Positions 30,706 through 40,447 are shown, counted from the first letter of the stretch. The stretch is DNA of 64,000 nt from Rhodospirillales bacterium (GCA_023898805.1 CP060260.1:1736001-1800000), one strand, 5' to 3'. The notes: generated from the letters alone by a model not told the origin. A program made the numbers and translations.

Positions 30706-32031
30706 CTATGAATTGCGGATGTACGCAAACGCATCCAGCGCGCGTCCCCGCCCCGCGGCATGGTCGACGATTGGCGCGGGGTAATCGAGCGTCATGCCGC
30801 TTTCCCACGGCTTGTGGATGAATTTGTCCGGTACATCCGCCAGTTCCGGCACGAAGGCGCGCACGTAATCGCCCTTGGGGTCGAATTTCTCGCCTTGTAA
30901 AATCGGATTGAAGACGCGGAAATACGGTGCGGCGTCGGCACCGCATCCGGCCACCCATTGCCAGCTTGCGGCGTTGTTGGCCAGATCAGCGTCGACCAGC
31001 GTGTCCCAGAACCATTTTTCCCCTTCATGCCAGTGGATCAAAAGGTGTTTGACCAGAAACGATGCGACGATCATCCGCACACGGTTATGCATCCATCCCG
31101 TGCGCCACAGCTGCCGCATGCCGGCATCGACGATGGGAAACCCGGTCATGCCCCTCTGCCATGTCCGCAAATCTTTTTCATTTTTTCGCCACGGCATGCG
31201 CGCGAATTTTTCCTGCAGGGGCTGCGTTGGTAAATGGGGATGCTGGAACAGCAGATGCATCGAAAACTCACGCCACGCGACCTCGCGCAGAAAAGGCGCG
31301 GCGCCCCTGTGCGGCAATGCCGTTTGCCATAGGTCGCGTGCCGAGATTTCACCGTAATGCAGATACGGCGACAGGCGCGAGGTGCCGTCGACGCCGGGAA
31401 TGTCGCGCCTGTGTCCGTAATCTTCCATTGCGCCGTCGATGAAATCCATCGTGCGCGCCCTTGCCCCGTCTTCGCCCGGCGCCCAGTGATCGAGAAATTC
31501 ACGGTCCCACGGAATGTCGGGCAACAGGCCAAGCCTCTCGCTTGTCGCGCCGGACCAGCGCGGATTTTTCGGGGCGGGCAGGGGCACGCCGAACTGCGCC
31601 TCCATGCCCAAAATCGCCTTGTAAAACGGCGTGAATATTTTGTACGGCTTTGGCATCTCCCACGGTTCGATCAGGATGTTGCCCTTGAAACTCTGGGCCG
31701 TGTGTCCGGCGTCTTTAAGCGCCGCCTTGATATTCTTGTCGCGTGAAATGGCCGTCGGTTCGTATGCCCGGTTCCAGTAGACTGACGTAGCCCCCGTTTC
31801 ACGCATCACCTCGCAAAGCACATCCAGCACCGCGCCTCGGCGCGTGACCACCGGCGCGCCCAGCGCCGCCAGCGCGTGATGCAGCCACCAGCGCGAGGCG
31901 CCGCCGATCTGGCATGGCTCTTCAAGAATGTATAAGGGAATGACCGCGCCGGATTCGGCTGCGGCAACAAGCGCGGGATTATCAGTCAGCCGCAGATCCT
32001 GCCGCAGCCACCAGATGACAGGTTTGCCCAT
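30706..32031 (-). CDS. phrB: Deoxyribodipyrimidine photolyase
   Basis: FAD-dependent, light-driven repair of cyclobutane pyrimidine dimers. The N-terminal photolyase domain starts IWWLRQDLRLTDNPAL. The C-terminal FAD domain contains RLSPYLHYGEISARDLW, FLREVAWREFSMHLLF, GMRQLWRTGWMHNRVRMIVASFLVKHLLIHW and DADLANNAASWQWVAGCGADAAPYFRVFNP, the FAD/DNA-binding core of class I CPD photolyases. The start at 32031 (MGKPVIWW) is preferred; eight upstream in-frame codons exist. The last 16 residues are unremarkable. Confidence 0.93.
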   Translation of the reverse strand: MGKPVIWWLRQDLRLTDNPALVAAAESGAVIPLYILEEPCQIGGASRWWLHHALAALGAPVVTRRGAVLDVLCEVMRETGATSVYWNRAYEPTAISRDKNIKAALKDAGHTAQSFKGNILIEPWEMPKPYKIFTPFYKAILGMEAQFGVPLPAPKNPRWSGATSERLGLLPDIPWDREFLDHWAPGEDGARARTMDFIDGAMEDYGHRRDIPGVDGTSRLSPYLHYGEISARDLWQTALPHRGAAPFLREVAWREFSMHLLFQHPHLPTQPLQEKFARMPWRKNEKDLRTWQRGMTGFPIVDAGMRQLWRTGWMHNRVRMIVASFLVKHLLIHWHEGEKWFWDTLVDADLANNAASWQWVAGCGADAAPYFRVFNPILQGEKFDPKGDYVRAFVPELADVPDKFIHKPWESGMTLDYPAPIVDHAAGRGRALDAFAYIRNS

Positions 32032-32070
32032 GTACTGACATTGGGCGAAACCCACAAAAAGACAAGCGGC

Positions 32071-32448
32071 TTAATTGCGCAAAAGCGGCACATCGTAAAG
32101 CGACAGGCGCACGTCGTCGGTAACGATGACCATGCCTTCGGCGGCAGCCTGCGCGACCAGCATCCGGTCGAACGGGTCCTTGTGCATCGGGGGCAGGGCG
32201 GCGGTCCCGGCGATATGGCGCAAATCGATGGGCAACTGGTTCAGGTTGGTTCGCTCCAGCAGCGCATAGAAATCGGGGTCGTAATCGAGCCGCCCCTGCT
32301 GCTGTTGCAAGCTGATCTCCCACAAACTGGCGTGGCTGACGAAAAACCGGTGGTCCGGGCTGGTCAGCGCCGCGCGCACATCGGACGAAAGCTGCGCGTC
32401 GTCGTACAGCGCGCTCAGAAGGATATGGGTATCAAGCAGATAGTTCAT
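32071..32448 (-). CDS. PIN-domain toxin (VapC-type)
   Basis: A 125-residue PIN ribonuclease. It carries LLDTHILLSAL at the N-terminus (first Asp), SHASLWEISLQ (Glu near residue 44), DPFDRMLVAQAAAEGMVIVTDDVRLSLYD (paired acids near 90-112), the usual four-acid active site of this toxin family. It lies 9 bp downstream of a Phd/VapB-like antitoxin, in the classical antitoxin-toxin order. The target RNA is unknown. Confidence 0.9.
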   Translation of the reverse strand: MNYLLDTHILLSALYDDAQLSSDVRAALTSPDHRFFVSHASLWEISLQQQQGRLDYDPDFYALLERTNLNQLPIDLRHIAGTAALPPMHKDPFDRMLVAQAAAEGMVIVTDDVRLSLYDVPLLRN

Positions 32449-32457
32449 GTTCTTGCT

Positions 32458-32715
32458 CTAGGCCGCTTCTTGAAACAGATCCATGGTCAACGCCTCGGCG
32501 ATCTCGTCATCCCACAGATTGAACGCCTCGACCGGCGGCACGGCGATGCGCCCCGCGCCCGCGCCGACAAAACAGGGTTTGTCCGCCGGAATGTAAGGGA
32601 CCAGTTTGCACAAAGGCTTGTCGGCGCGACCGATGACGATTTCCTCGCCCGCCTCGACCCGTGCGACCAGCGCCGAAAGATGGGTTTTTGCATGCGATAT
32701 GTTGAAGATTTCCAT
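32458..32715 (-). CDS. Phd/YefM-family antitoxin of the VapC-type toxin
   Basis: An 85-residue antitoxin: MEIFNISHAKTHLSALVARVEAGEEIVIGRADKPLCKLVPY is the DNA-binding Phd/YefM dimer fold, followed by a C-terminal toxin-wrapping tail rich in acids and hydrophobics (AFNLWDDEIAEALTMDLFQ). The start at 32715 is preferred (AGGA 9 nt upstream) over an in-frame ATG 17 codons earlier. It is the first gene of the pair and probably autoregulates its promoter with the toxin. Confidence 0.9.
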   Translation of the reverse strand: MEIFNISHAKTHLSALVARVEAGEEIVIGRADKPLCKLVPYIPADKPCFVGAGAGRIAVPPVEAFNLWDDEIAEALTMDLFQEAA

Positions 32716-32792
32716 GGTATCCGTCCTGTGACTGAATAGGCAGCGCACTAGACCAGACTTGGCCAACCCCTGTCAAATTTGCCGAAAACAGC

Positions 32793-32823
32793 CAAAAAAA
32801 ACGCCGCTTTTGAGGGCGGCGCG
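32793..32823 (-). terminator. Intrinsic terminator of the 63-aa gene
   Basis: On the minus strand CGCCGC and GCGGCG form a stem around CCTCAAAA, followed by eight T (32801-32794). It ends transcription before the antitoxin gene. Confidence 0.85.
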
Positions 32824-32858
32824 TTGAGTTGAGACAGGGAGGTACTAGAGAGAAAAGC

Positions 32859-33050
32859 TTAAAAATCCAATGCCGATTTGGTAAATAGGCGTGCTGGAGC
32901 GGTGTCACTTTGAGAAGTTGGCACTATACCGTCATACGCAATAATACGAGTTCGGACGGCATCACCTTCGGGATACGCTTTAAAACGACGACCTCTGGGT
33001 TTCTCGCCTACGACAGCGGCCCCTGCAAAAATATCGTGGACGTTGACCAT
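32859..33050 (-). CDS. Small basic hypothetical protein (63 aa)
   Basis: Not recognised. GGAGA lies 6 nt before the ATG, and a perfect intrinsic terminator follows 36 bp after the stop, so this is a complete small transcription unit. The protein has VNVHDIFAGAAVVGEKPRGRRFKAYP at the N-terminus and VRTRIIAYDGIVPTSQS in the middle; basic residues cluster around 18-25. It might be a small regulatory or DNA-binding protein. It is divergent from psuG. Confidence 0.6.
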   Translation of the reverse strand: MVNVHDIFAGAAVVGEKPRGRRFKAYPEGDAVRTRIIAYDGIVPTSQSDTAPARLFTKSALDF

Positions 33051-33113
33051 TGATATCTCCGTTATATAACCTTTCTATCAGTATGCCTTGGTCCGGTTAG
33101 GAATTGGTAAAGA

Positions 33114-34061
33114 ATGCAAGGCATTGAAAACAAAACAGAAAATTGTCGTTTTATGACCCTGCGCTTTAGCCCTGAAATTCTGGATGCCCTGAAGGAAGGC
33201 GCGCCCGTTGTGGCGTTGGAATCCACGCTGGTGACGCACGGTTTTCCGCATCCCGAAAATTTGGCGATCGCACGGGAATCCGAACAGGCAATCCGTGCGG
33301 GCGGTGCGGTGCCCGCTACCATTGCGCTGGTTGGTGGCCGCCCGCAGATAGGGCTTGATGAGGCACAGCTTGCCGCGCTGGCGGCACCCGGTGCGCAGGT
33401 GGTCAAGGCGTCGGTGCGCGATCTGGCGGTGTGCGCGGCGCGGGGGCAAAGCGCGGGCACGACCGTGGCCGCGACCATGCGTCTGGCGGCGCAGGCGGGC
33501 ATCGCGCTGTTCGCCACCGGCGGGATCGGCGGCGTGCATCGCGGCGTGTCTGAAAGCTGGGACATCTCGGCGGATCTGACCGAACTCTCACGCAGCCCGG
33601 TTTGCGTGGTCAGCGCCGGGGCGAAATCGCTGCTCGACCTGCCCAAGACGCTGGAGGTGCTGGAAACCCTTGGCGTGCCGGTGATCGGCTTCGGCACCGA
33701 CGAATTCCCGGCTTTTTATTCGCGCACCTCCGGCATCAAACTGACCGCCCGCGTCGATACGCCGGCCGAGGCGGCGGCGGTGGTCGCCGCGCACCGCGCG
33801 CTGGGCCTGCCCGGCGGGCTGCTGATCGTCCAGCCCATCGCGGAAAATCTTGCGCTGCCCGCCGATGAAATGGAACGCCATATCGCCGCGGCGCAGGACG
33901 CGGCATCGCGCGAAGGCGTATCGGGCAAGGCATTGACCCCCTTTATCCTCCGTTATATCGCGGCGGCGACGCAGGGCCGCACCATCGAACCCAACAAGGC
34001 CCTGATCCGCGCGAATGCAAGGCTTGCCGCCGAAATCGCCTGTGCGCTGGCCGCGCTTTAG
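33114..34061 (+). CDS. psuG: Pseudouridine-5'-phosphate glycosidase
   Basis: Cleaves pseudouridine 5'-phosphate to uracil and ribose 5-phosphate (reversible C-glycosidase). The family start VVALESTLVTHGFPHPENLAIA with the catalytic Glu, KASVRDLAVCAARGQSAGTTVAATMRLA, FATGGIGGVHRGVSESWDISADLTELSRSPV and VIGFGTDEFPAFYSRTSG are all present; NKALIRANARLAAEIA closes the active site. A second start at 33153 (MTLRFSP) is equally possible; both lack a strong Shine-Dalgarno. No psuK kinase lies beside it. Confidence 0.92.
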   Translation: MQGIENKTENCRFMTLRFSPEILDALKEGAPVVALESTLVTHGFPHPENLAIARESEQAIRAGGAVPATIALVGGRPQIGLDEAQLAALAAPGAQVVKASVRDLAVCAARGQSAGTTVAATMRLAAQAGIALFATGGIGGVHRGVSESWDISADLTELSRSPVCVVSAGAKSLLDLPKTLEVLETLGVPVIGFGTDEFPAFYSRTSGIKLTARVDTPAEAAAVVAAHRALGLPGGLLIVQPIAENLALPADEMERHIAAAQDAASREGVSGKALTPFILRYIAAATQGRTIEPNKALIRANARLAAEIACALAAL

Positions 34062-34193
34062 GACCATGCCCGGATAATTTTAAGGGTTGCGCCCCGTTTT
34101 GCGCGGGCGTAGGACGGTCATCCCGATCAACGGATTACGATGCGCCCCGCGCCGTAAAGGCATGGGAAAAGACATCGGCGAAGAAGGTGTGTC

Positions 34194-34700
34194 ATGGGCA
34201 GAAGAAGTGGTGCCGCGCGCGTTATTTATTTGCCGCGACCGCAGAAAGCCGACGAACCGGTGTGCCGCGGCAGTTTCGAGGAAGCGGCCGCCTGCGTCAG
34301 GAATCTGAATACGTTCATGGAACGCGCGGGCCATCCCTATTTCTTTGCCAGCCTGTCCCATGACGACCCATATCGCATCGGGTTGTTTAGCCGCGATAAA
34401 GGCGAGGTTCCGCCCGCAATCGTGGATTTTGAAAACTACCGCCCGCCTGCCGTGATCGCGCAGGAACAGGCGGAACATTTAAGCGGCATCTTCACGCGCC
34501 TGAGCTTCGCCCGCCGTGATTTGGCGCTATGGGAAGGCATCAGCTTTGAAAATTCCGCGATCGTCTGCGAGGTGGTCGTGGTCCATGAAGCAGGCCAAAA
34601 TTACAGTCTGTACCTGCATGGCGTGACGCCGGATTTTCTCAAGGTGCACGCACCCCGCATCGCTACCGGCTTTATGGATATGCCGCGCCTCGCGCCCTGA
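34194..34700 (+). CDS. Hypothetical protein (168 aa)
   Basis: Not recognised. AAGGTG precedes the ATG. The soluble protein begins with a basic patch (GRRSGAARVIYLPRPQ) and continues with helices and strands (SFEEAAACVRNLNTFMERAGHPYFFASL, PYRIGLFSRDKGEVPPAIVDFENY, SAIVCEVVVVHEAGQNYSLYLHGVTP). No signal peptide or membrane segment. It is monocistronic after psuG and convergent with clpX. Confidence 0.65.
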   Translation: MGRRSGAARVIYLPRPQKADEPVCRGSFEEAAACVRNLNTFMERAGHPYFFASLSHDDPYRIGLFSRDKGEVPPAIVDFENYRPPAVIAQEQAEHLSGIFTRLSFARRDLALWEGISFENSAIVCEVVVVHEAGQNYSLYLHGVTPDFLKVHAPRIATGFMDMPRLAP

Positions 34701-34845
34701 AGACTTGTCGTTACAAAAAGGGCCGACGGCCCGACACGGCAATCCATACGGCAAAAATCTGTGCCTCATGGCCACATGGCCTCAAGGATTGCTTCGTCGC
34801 GCCCGCGCTTGAGGCGTCCATGCGCCTGCGCTTTTTCCCGCAATG

Positions 34846-34871
34846 AAAACGGCGCCCGAAGGCGCCGTTTT
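34846..34871. terminator. Bidirectional intrinsic terminator downstream of clpX
   Basis: AACGGCGCC (34848-34856), loop CGAA, GGCGCCGTT (34861-34869): a 9-bp perfect stem, with A-rich and T-rich flanks suited to both strands. It ends the clpX transcript. Confidence 0.85.
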
Positions 34872-34888
34872 GTCATGAAGCAGGAACC

Positions 34889-36184
<1,296 letters not shown>

Positions 36185-36241
36185 GGGAGGCGTCCTGCGG
36201 GTAACGGGAGTGTGTTGAACGAGTGAATCATTCCATGCTCC

Positions 36242-36269
36242 ACTTTAGACAAGCCGTTCTGGCTTGCAA
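36242..36269 (-). promoter_or_regulatory. Possible promoter of clpX
   Basis: On the minus strand TTGCAA (36269-36264), a 16-bp spacer and TAAAGT (36247-36242). The spacer holds an AAGCC/GGCTT inverted repeat. It is the best -35/-10 pair in the gap to sufE but not strong. Confidence 0.4.
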
Positions 36270-36354
36270 AGGCCTATATGGCCCAATCTCGCATGAGGGT
36301 TATTAAAGGAGTCTTAACGCTTTCGCATCCGCGAAACTGTGCTAAAGGGGGAAA

Positions 36355-36810
36355 ATGGAACAAAACGCCGCTTTCGACGCCGTGCGCGAGGCTTTCGACC
36401 TGATGGGGGATTGGGAAGATAGGTACGCCTATCTGATCGACCTTGGCCGCCATTTGCCGGCCTATCCGGATGCCGCCCGCGACGCCGCGCATCTGGTCCC
36501 CGGCTGCACTGCGCAGGTTTGGATGACCCATCACTGGGAAAAAAGCCCGCGGGGCGACCGCCTGATGATGGACGTCGATTCCGACGCCTTGCTGGTCAAG
36601 GGGCTGCTGGCGGTGCTGATGGCGCGTTACAACGGCCTTACCGCTGTCGAAATCATGGCTCCGGATGCCGATCCGCACACGGTGTTCGGCCCGCTGGCGC
36701 TGGCCGGACATCTTTCGCCTAATCGCCGGAACGGATTTTTTGCGGTGGCATCCCGGATTCGTCAGCTGGCCGCCGCCAGTCTGCCAGAGAGAACAGCCGC
36801 ACCACGCTGA
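36355..36810 (+). CDS. sufE: SufE-family sulfur acceptor
   Basis: A cysteine-desulfurase partner that accepts persulfide sulfur from SufS for Fe-S assembly. The 151 residues show FDLMGDWEDRYAYLIDLGRHLP near the N-terminus, the active-site cysteine in HLVPGCTAQVWM near residue 52, LLVKGLLAVLMARYNGLTAVEI near 83 and the C-terminal NRRNGFFAVASRIRQLA. The last 92 bp overlap the 3' end of the opposite-strand acyltransferase gene. The suf cluster proper is not in the window. Confidence 0.92.
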   Translation: MEQNAAFDAVREAFDLMGDWEDRYAYLIDLGRHLPAYPDAARDAAHLVPGCTAQVWMTHHWEKSPRGDRLMMDVDSDALLVKGLLAVLMARYNGLTAVEIMAPDADPHTVFGPLALAGHLSPNRRNGFFAVASRIRQLAAASLPERTAAPR

Positions 36811-38224
36811 CATAAACCACGTCATCATGTACAGCGGCCGGCACATGTACGCTGCCATCGTCCTGCGCCGCCGCCATCGCGCCAAGGATGGACCGCGCCA
36901 TCCGCGCCGATTGCGCGCGCACCAGCCCGTCTTGCACCAACCGGTCGAGAAAGGCGTCGTAACCGAAAAGGGCGGCCTCGATTTTTCCGTTCACCGGCTG
37001 GCCGTTCAGCGGCACGGCAATGTCGCCCAGGGCCGCAAGACGAGAATCGCCGCTGGCCAGATCCAGCGAGCGCAGACTGATGGAAGGTGCAAAAAGCGGC
37101 AACCGCGCGCCCAGCGAAAAATCCTGCACCATGAAATCCACCGTGCGCCCGGCATGGCGGGCAAGCAGCCTTGCCCCCTCAGGCGCGGTGATCCGAAGGC
37201 TTGCGCCGGGCAGGGGCCAAAAGCACGCCCGCACCAGCGGCGCGGTGATCTGCATCTCCGGCGTGTTATAGGACGCGACGCGCCATTCGATGCGCAAGGG
37301 GCCGGGAAAGCCGCTGATTTTTGCGGGCTCTGGTGATGCCGTCAGTATCGCGGCTTGTTGCGCATCCAGCTCTACCCGCACCCCGTGCGCGGCGATAGGC
37401 CACCAAACGCACCACAACGCCGCCAGCACAAGTGCAAGCCGCAGCAGGGGCCGCAACCCCCAAAGCCGCGTTGCCCGCGTGTGCGCGCCATAGGCGGGGG
37501 CTTGCATCAGCGCGTTCGATTCCCGCTCCAGCACGTCCTCCAGCCGGGCCAGCGCCTCGGTCGCGGGCAGTCCCGCCGGAATGGCCGGCAGGACACGGAA
37601 ATCGACGATTCCGGTCTTTTTCATGAAGCTGTGCTTGGGCCAGAACGCCCCGCTGTTGCATGCGACCGGGACGATCGGCAGATTCAGCGCCTCGGCGATC
37701 CGCGCGCCGCCGATCTTATAAGGCTTGGTCGCGGGCGTGTCGGTGGCCGCCACGCGCGTGCCTTGCGGAAAGATCAGGATGGGGCGTCCCTGCGCCACCA
37801 CGCGCCGCCCGCCACGGATCAAAGATTCCAGCGCCTTGTGCCGTCCGCCGCGATCGACCGGGATCATGCCGGTCTTGATCGTGTACCAGCCCCAGAACGG
37901 TATCCAGGTCAGCTCGCGCTTCAGGATGATGGCGATGTCGCCGAAGATCACCGGCATTTTCAGGGTTTCATAGGTCGAGTAATGCTTGACCGCCAGAATG
38001 TACGACCCTTCGCGCGGCAGGTTTTCGCGGCCTTCGACGCGGTAATCCAGCCCCAGAAAAATTCGTTCCACCCATGCGATGCCCCGGAAATACAGCATCT
38101 GCACGAAGGTGAACGCCGCCTTGCGCGGCAAAAGGAACGCGAACACCAGAACAAGGCAGCACGCGGCCGTGTAGATATAGAACGCGATGTTGAACGTAAA
38201 GGAACGGACGAAGGCGCGGATCAT
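36719..38224 (-). CDS. Lysophospholipid acyltransferase (PlsC-like) fused to a DUF2125-like domain
   Basis: A 501-residue two-part protein. Residues 1-250 are a PlsC-type acyltransferase with two N-terminal membrane helices: VKHYSTYETLK replaces the usual HxxxxD block (H-S-T-Y-E-T), and FPQGTRVAATDTPATKPYKIGGARIA gives the FPEGTR-like block. After a linker and a further membrane helix (LRLALVLAALWCVWWPIAA), residues 290-500 resemble DUF2125, with SGFPGPLRIEW and periplasmic beta-strands. DUF2125 is usually a separate gene. It overlaps ydcF by 4 bp and sufE by 92 bp antisense. Probably inner membrane. Confidence 0.8.
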   Translation of the reverse strand: MIRAFVRSFTFNIAFYIYTAACCLVLVFAFLLPRKAAFTFVQMLYFRGIAWVERIFLGLDYRVEGRENLPREGSYILAVKHYSTYETLKMPVIFGDIAIILKRELTWIPFWGWYTIKTGMIPVDRGGRHKALESLIRGGRRVVAQGRPILIFPQGTRVAATDTPATKPYKIGGARIAEALNLPIVPVACNSGAFWPKHSFMKKTGIVDFRVLPAIPAGLPATEALARLEDVLERESNALMQAPAYGAHTRATRLWGLRPLLRLALVLAALWCVWWPIAAHGVRVELDAQQAAILTASPEPAKISGFPGPLRIEWRVASYNTPEMQITAPLVRACFWPLPGASLRITAPEGARLLARHAGRTVDFMVQDFSLGARLPLFAPSISLRSLDLASGDSRLAALGDIAVPLNGQPVNGKIEAALFGYDAFLDRLVQDGLVRAQSARMARSILGAMAAAQDDGSVHVPAAVHDDVVYVSVVRLFSLADWRRPADESGMPPQKIRSGD

Positions 38225-38823
38225 TTCAACCACATCACGAAGGTCTTGCAGTATTCGATGAACACCTGCCGGATGAAGGCGTACCCCGTCCGTTCGGGCG
38301 AGGCCACGGGCCATGCCTCCAGCGTGGCTTCGGGCATGGCGCGCCGGAACAAAAGCATCGCGCGCGGCATGTGGTAATCGGACGTGACCAGCCGGATGCT
38401 CATCCCCTGCGCCCCGCCGTTGCGGTTGACCCAGCCCAGCGCCTCGGCTGCGTTGTCCTCGGTGGTTTCGGCCTTGTGCTCAAGAAAGATGCAGCAATGC
38501 GCGGCCAGCCTGGTGCGGTCCGCCGCGCTGCCCGCGTTCCAGTGCGCCAGAAGCTGCGGCAGGGTTACGTCCGGATGCACCCCGGTCACCAGCATCGCCT
38601 GCGCCCGGTCGTGCGCCATCAGGTCGAATCCGGTCTCGACGCGGTTCGACCCGCCGGTCAGCACGATGATGGCGTCACTGTTCAACTCTGGCGTGTCGGG
38701 ACGCATGGTGACGACGTCCAGAAAGAAAACCACGAACCCAAATACGAACATCGTCAGCGCGCCCAAGGCCACGGCGGCGGTCAGGCGCGGAAAACTGGGC
38801 AGGTGGCGGATCGGATTCGGCAT
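38221..38823 (-). CDS. YdcF/DUF218-family membrane-anchored protein
   Basis: A 200-residue protein with one N-terminal membrane helix (LTAAVALGALTMFVFGFVVFF) and a DUF218 domain: SDAIIVLTGGSNRVETGFDLM, AQAMLVTGVHPDVTLPQLL, CIFLEHKAETTEDNAAEA and IRLVTSDYHMPRAMLLFRRA. In relatives this family (SanA/YdcF) acts in envelope barrier and peptidoglycan-related processes, though catalysis is unproven. The start at 38823 is used; the longer open frame extends far into ftsX in another frame. It sits between ftsX and the acyltransferase in one operon. Confidence 0.85.
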   Translation of the reverse strand: MPNPIRHLPSFPRLTAAVALGALTMFVFGFVVFFLDVVTMRPDTPELNSDAIIVLTGGSNRVETGFDLMAHDRAQAMLVTGVHPDVTLPQLLAHWNAGSAADRTRLAAHCCIFLEHKAETTEDNAAEALGWVNRNGGAQGMSIRLVTSDYHMPRAMLLFRRAMPEATLEAWPVASPERTGYAFIRQVFIEYCKTFVMWLK

Positions 38824-38831
38824 GATGAAAA

Positions 38832-39755
38832 TTAAGGCATGATGCGCAGCGAACGCAAGACCGTCACCCGCGCGGCCAGCCAGCCCAGCCCGATGACCAG
38901 GGCGGGGCAGGCCGCAAGCCACAATATAGCCCCCGGCCCCCAGTGGAATTCGGGCAGCGCGGCGCTTTGCAGGTTGCCCGCGATCATCCCCGCCGCCTTC
39001 AGGATCACGGCCCCGCCGACAAGGCCGATCAAGGCGGCCTGCCCGACATGGCGCACGAATACGCGCACGAACTGGGCCGCGATGTAATCGTCCGTCGCCC
39101 CCATCAGGTGCAGAAGGTCGATATCCGCCTGATGCGCGGCCAGCCGGGCGCGCACCGCGCCCGCAACGGTCAGGATCGCACACGCGACCGTGGCCCCGGC
39201 CATCATGAACGCCGCGATCAAAAGCGCCAGCGAAAACCGCCGCAGATCGGAAAGCCATGCCTGATGCCCCTCGGTTACCGCGCTGGCGTCGATCGCCGCG
39301 ACCGCGCGCGCGACGCGCCCTTGCGCGCCCGGCGCGTTCGCGTCGTTCAGCGTCACCGCGATCAGGACCGGTAGCGGCAGGTCCTGCTTGTCCGCGTCGG
39401 TCCCCAGCCACGGGCGCACCATGCGCTCGACTTCCCGGCGGTCCAGAATGCGCAGCGCGCGCACGTCCGGCGCCTGCGCCAGCGCGTCGTTGATGCGTGC
39501 GGCGATCGCGTCCTCGGTGTTCGCATCGCGGATGCTGCCGTCCGGCGCGGTAGCGGGGATTTCGATGGTCATGTGCCCGGTAATGCCCGCGACCCACGAC
39601 GCGCGCAGCGAATGCACCACCAGGGCCCCGCCCATGGCCAGCGTGGCCAGCATGCTCATCATCACCACAACCAGCGTCACGAACCGCGTGCCGACGCTGT
39701 CCTGGTCCAGCGCGATGTCGCTGCCCTGCGTTTTCGTGCGCATCCGCCCGGCCAT
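38832..39755 (-). CDS. ftsX: Cell division protein FtsX
   Basis: Membrane partner of FtsE that activates periplasmic amidases at the septum. The 307 residues have an N-terminal helix (FVTLVVVMMSMLATLAMGGALVV), a periplasmic loop (about 50-170), then three helices: FSLALLIAAFMMAGATVACAILTVAG, QAALIGLVGGAVILKAAGMIAG and AILWLAACPALVIGLGWLAARV. LHLMGATDDYIAAQFV is the conserved coupling segment. The ATG overlaps the ftsE stop in TGATG (1 bp). Upstream in-frame extension is spurious. Confidence 0.92.
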   Translation of the reverse strand: MAGRMRTKTQGSDIALDQDSVGTRFVTLVVVMMSMLATLAMGGALVVHSLRASWVAGITGHMTIEIPATAPDGSIRDANTEDAIAARINDALAQAPDVRALRILDRREVERMVRPWLGTDADKQDLPLPVLIAVTLNDANAPGAQGRVARAVAAIDASAVTEGHQAWLSDLRRFSLALLIAAFMMAGATVACAILTVAGAVRARLAAHQADIDLLHLMGATDDYIAAQFVRVFVRHVGQAALIGLVGGAVILKAAGMIAGNLQSAALPEFHWGPGAILWLAACPALVIGLGWLAARVTVLRSLRIMP

Positions 39756-40447
39756 CAGTGCGCCGCCTTCAGTTGTGCGCGCGGCAAGGGCGGCAAGACG
39801 CTCAGATGCCCCTTGTCCAGCGTCAGGCGCGGGTGGTTGAAATGCTCCATCATCTGCTGGTTGTGCGTGGCGATGACGATGGTTGTGCCCATGCGGTTCA
39901 GCTGCTCGAACAAACTCATGATCCGGTAACCCGTGGTATCGTCCAGACTGCCCGTCGGTTCGTCCGCCAGCAAAAGCCGGGGTTTGCCGATGACCGCGCG
40001 GGCGATCGCCACGCGCTGCTGCTGGCCGCCCGACATGATTTCGGGTTTTGCTTCCATATGCTCGGCCAGCCCGACCCATTCCAGTATCTCGCGCACCGCG
40101 TTGCGCACCTCGTGCGGCTTGCGCCCCATGATCCGCAGCGGCAAGGCCACGTTGTCGAACGCCGAAAGATGCGGCAAAAGGCGGAAATCCTGAAACACCA
40201 CGCCGATGCGCTGGCGGATCATCATGCGCTGGGCGCGGCTGGCGGTGGCGACGTTCTGTCCGAACATCTCGATCGTGCCGCGCGTCGGTAGTCCGGCAAG
40301 GTACAAAAGCCGCATCAATGATGTCTTGCCCGCGCCCGATGGTCCCGAAAGAAAGTGGAACGCGCCCTGTTCCAGCGTAAAGCTGATATCGGTCAGCACC
40401 TCCGGCCCGACGTGATAGCGCAGGCCCACATGCTCGAATCGGATCAT
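39755..40447 (-). CDS. ftsE: Cell division ATP-binding protein FtsE
   Basis: ATPase of the FtsEX complex, regulating septal peptidoglycan hydrolysis. The 230 residues show Walker A LSGPSGAGKTSLMRLLYL near residue 33, the Q loop GVVFQDFRLLPHLSAFDNVALPL near 80, signature MSGGQQQRVAIARAVIG near 135, Walker B LLLADEPTGSLDDTTGYRIMSLFEQLNRMGTT and the H loop ATHNQQMM. The start at 40447 is the conserved MIRFEHVGLRYH. First gene of ftsE-ftsX-ydcF-plsC, divergent from the zinc-ribbon gene. Confidence 0.95.
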   Translation of the reverse strand: MIRFEHVGLRYHVGPEVLTDISFTLEQGAFHFLSGPSGAGKTSLMRLLYLAGLPTRGTIEMFGQNVATASRAQRMMIRQRIGVVFQDFRLLPHLSAFDNVALPLRIMGRKPHEVRNAVREILEWVGLAEHMEAKPEIMSGGQQQRVAIARAVIGKPRLLLADEPTGSLDDTTGYRIMSLFEQLNRMGTTIVIATHNQQMMEHFNHPRLTLDKGHLSVLPPLPRAQLKAAH

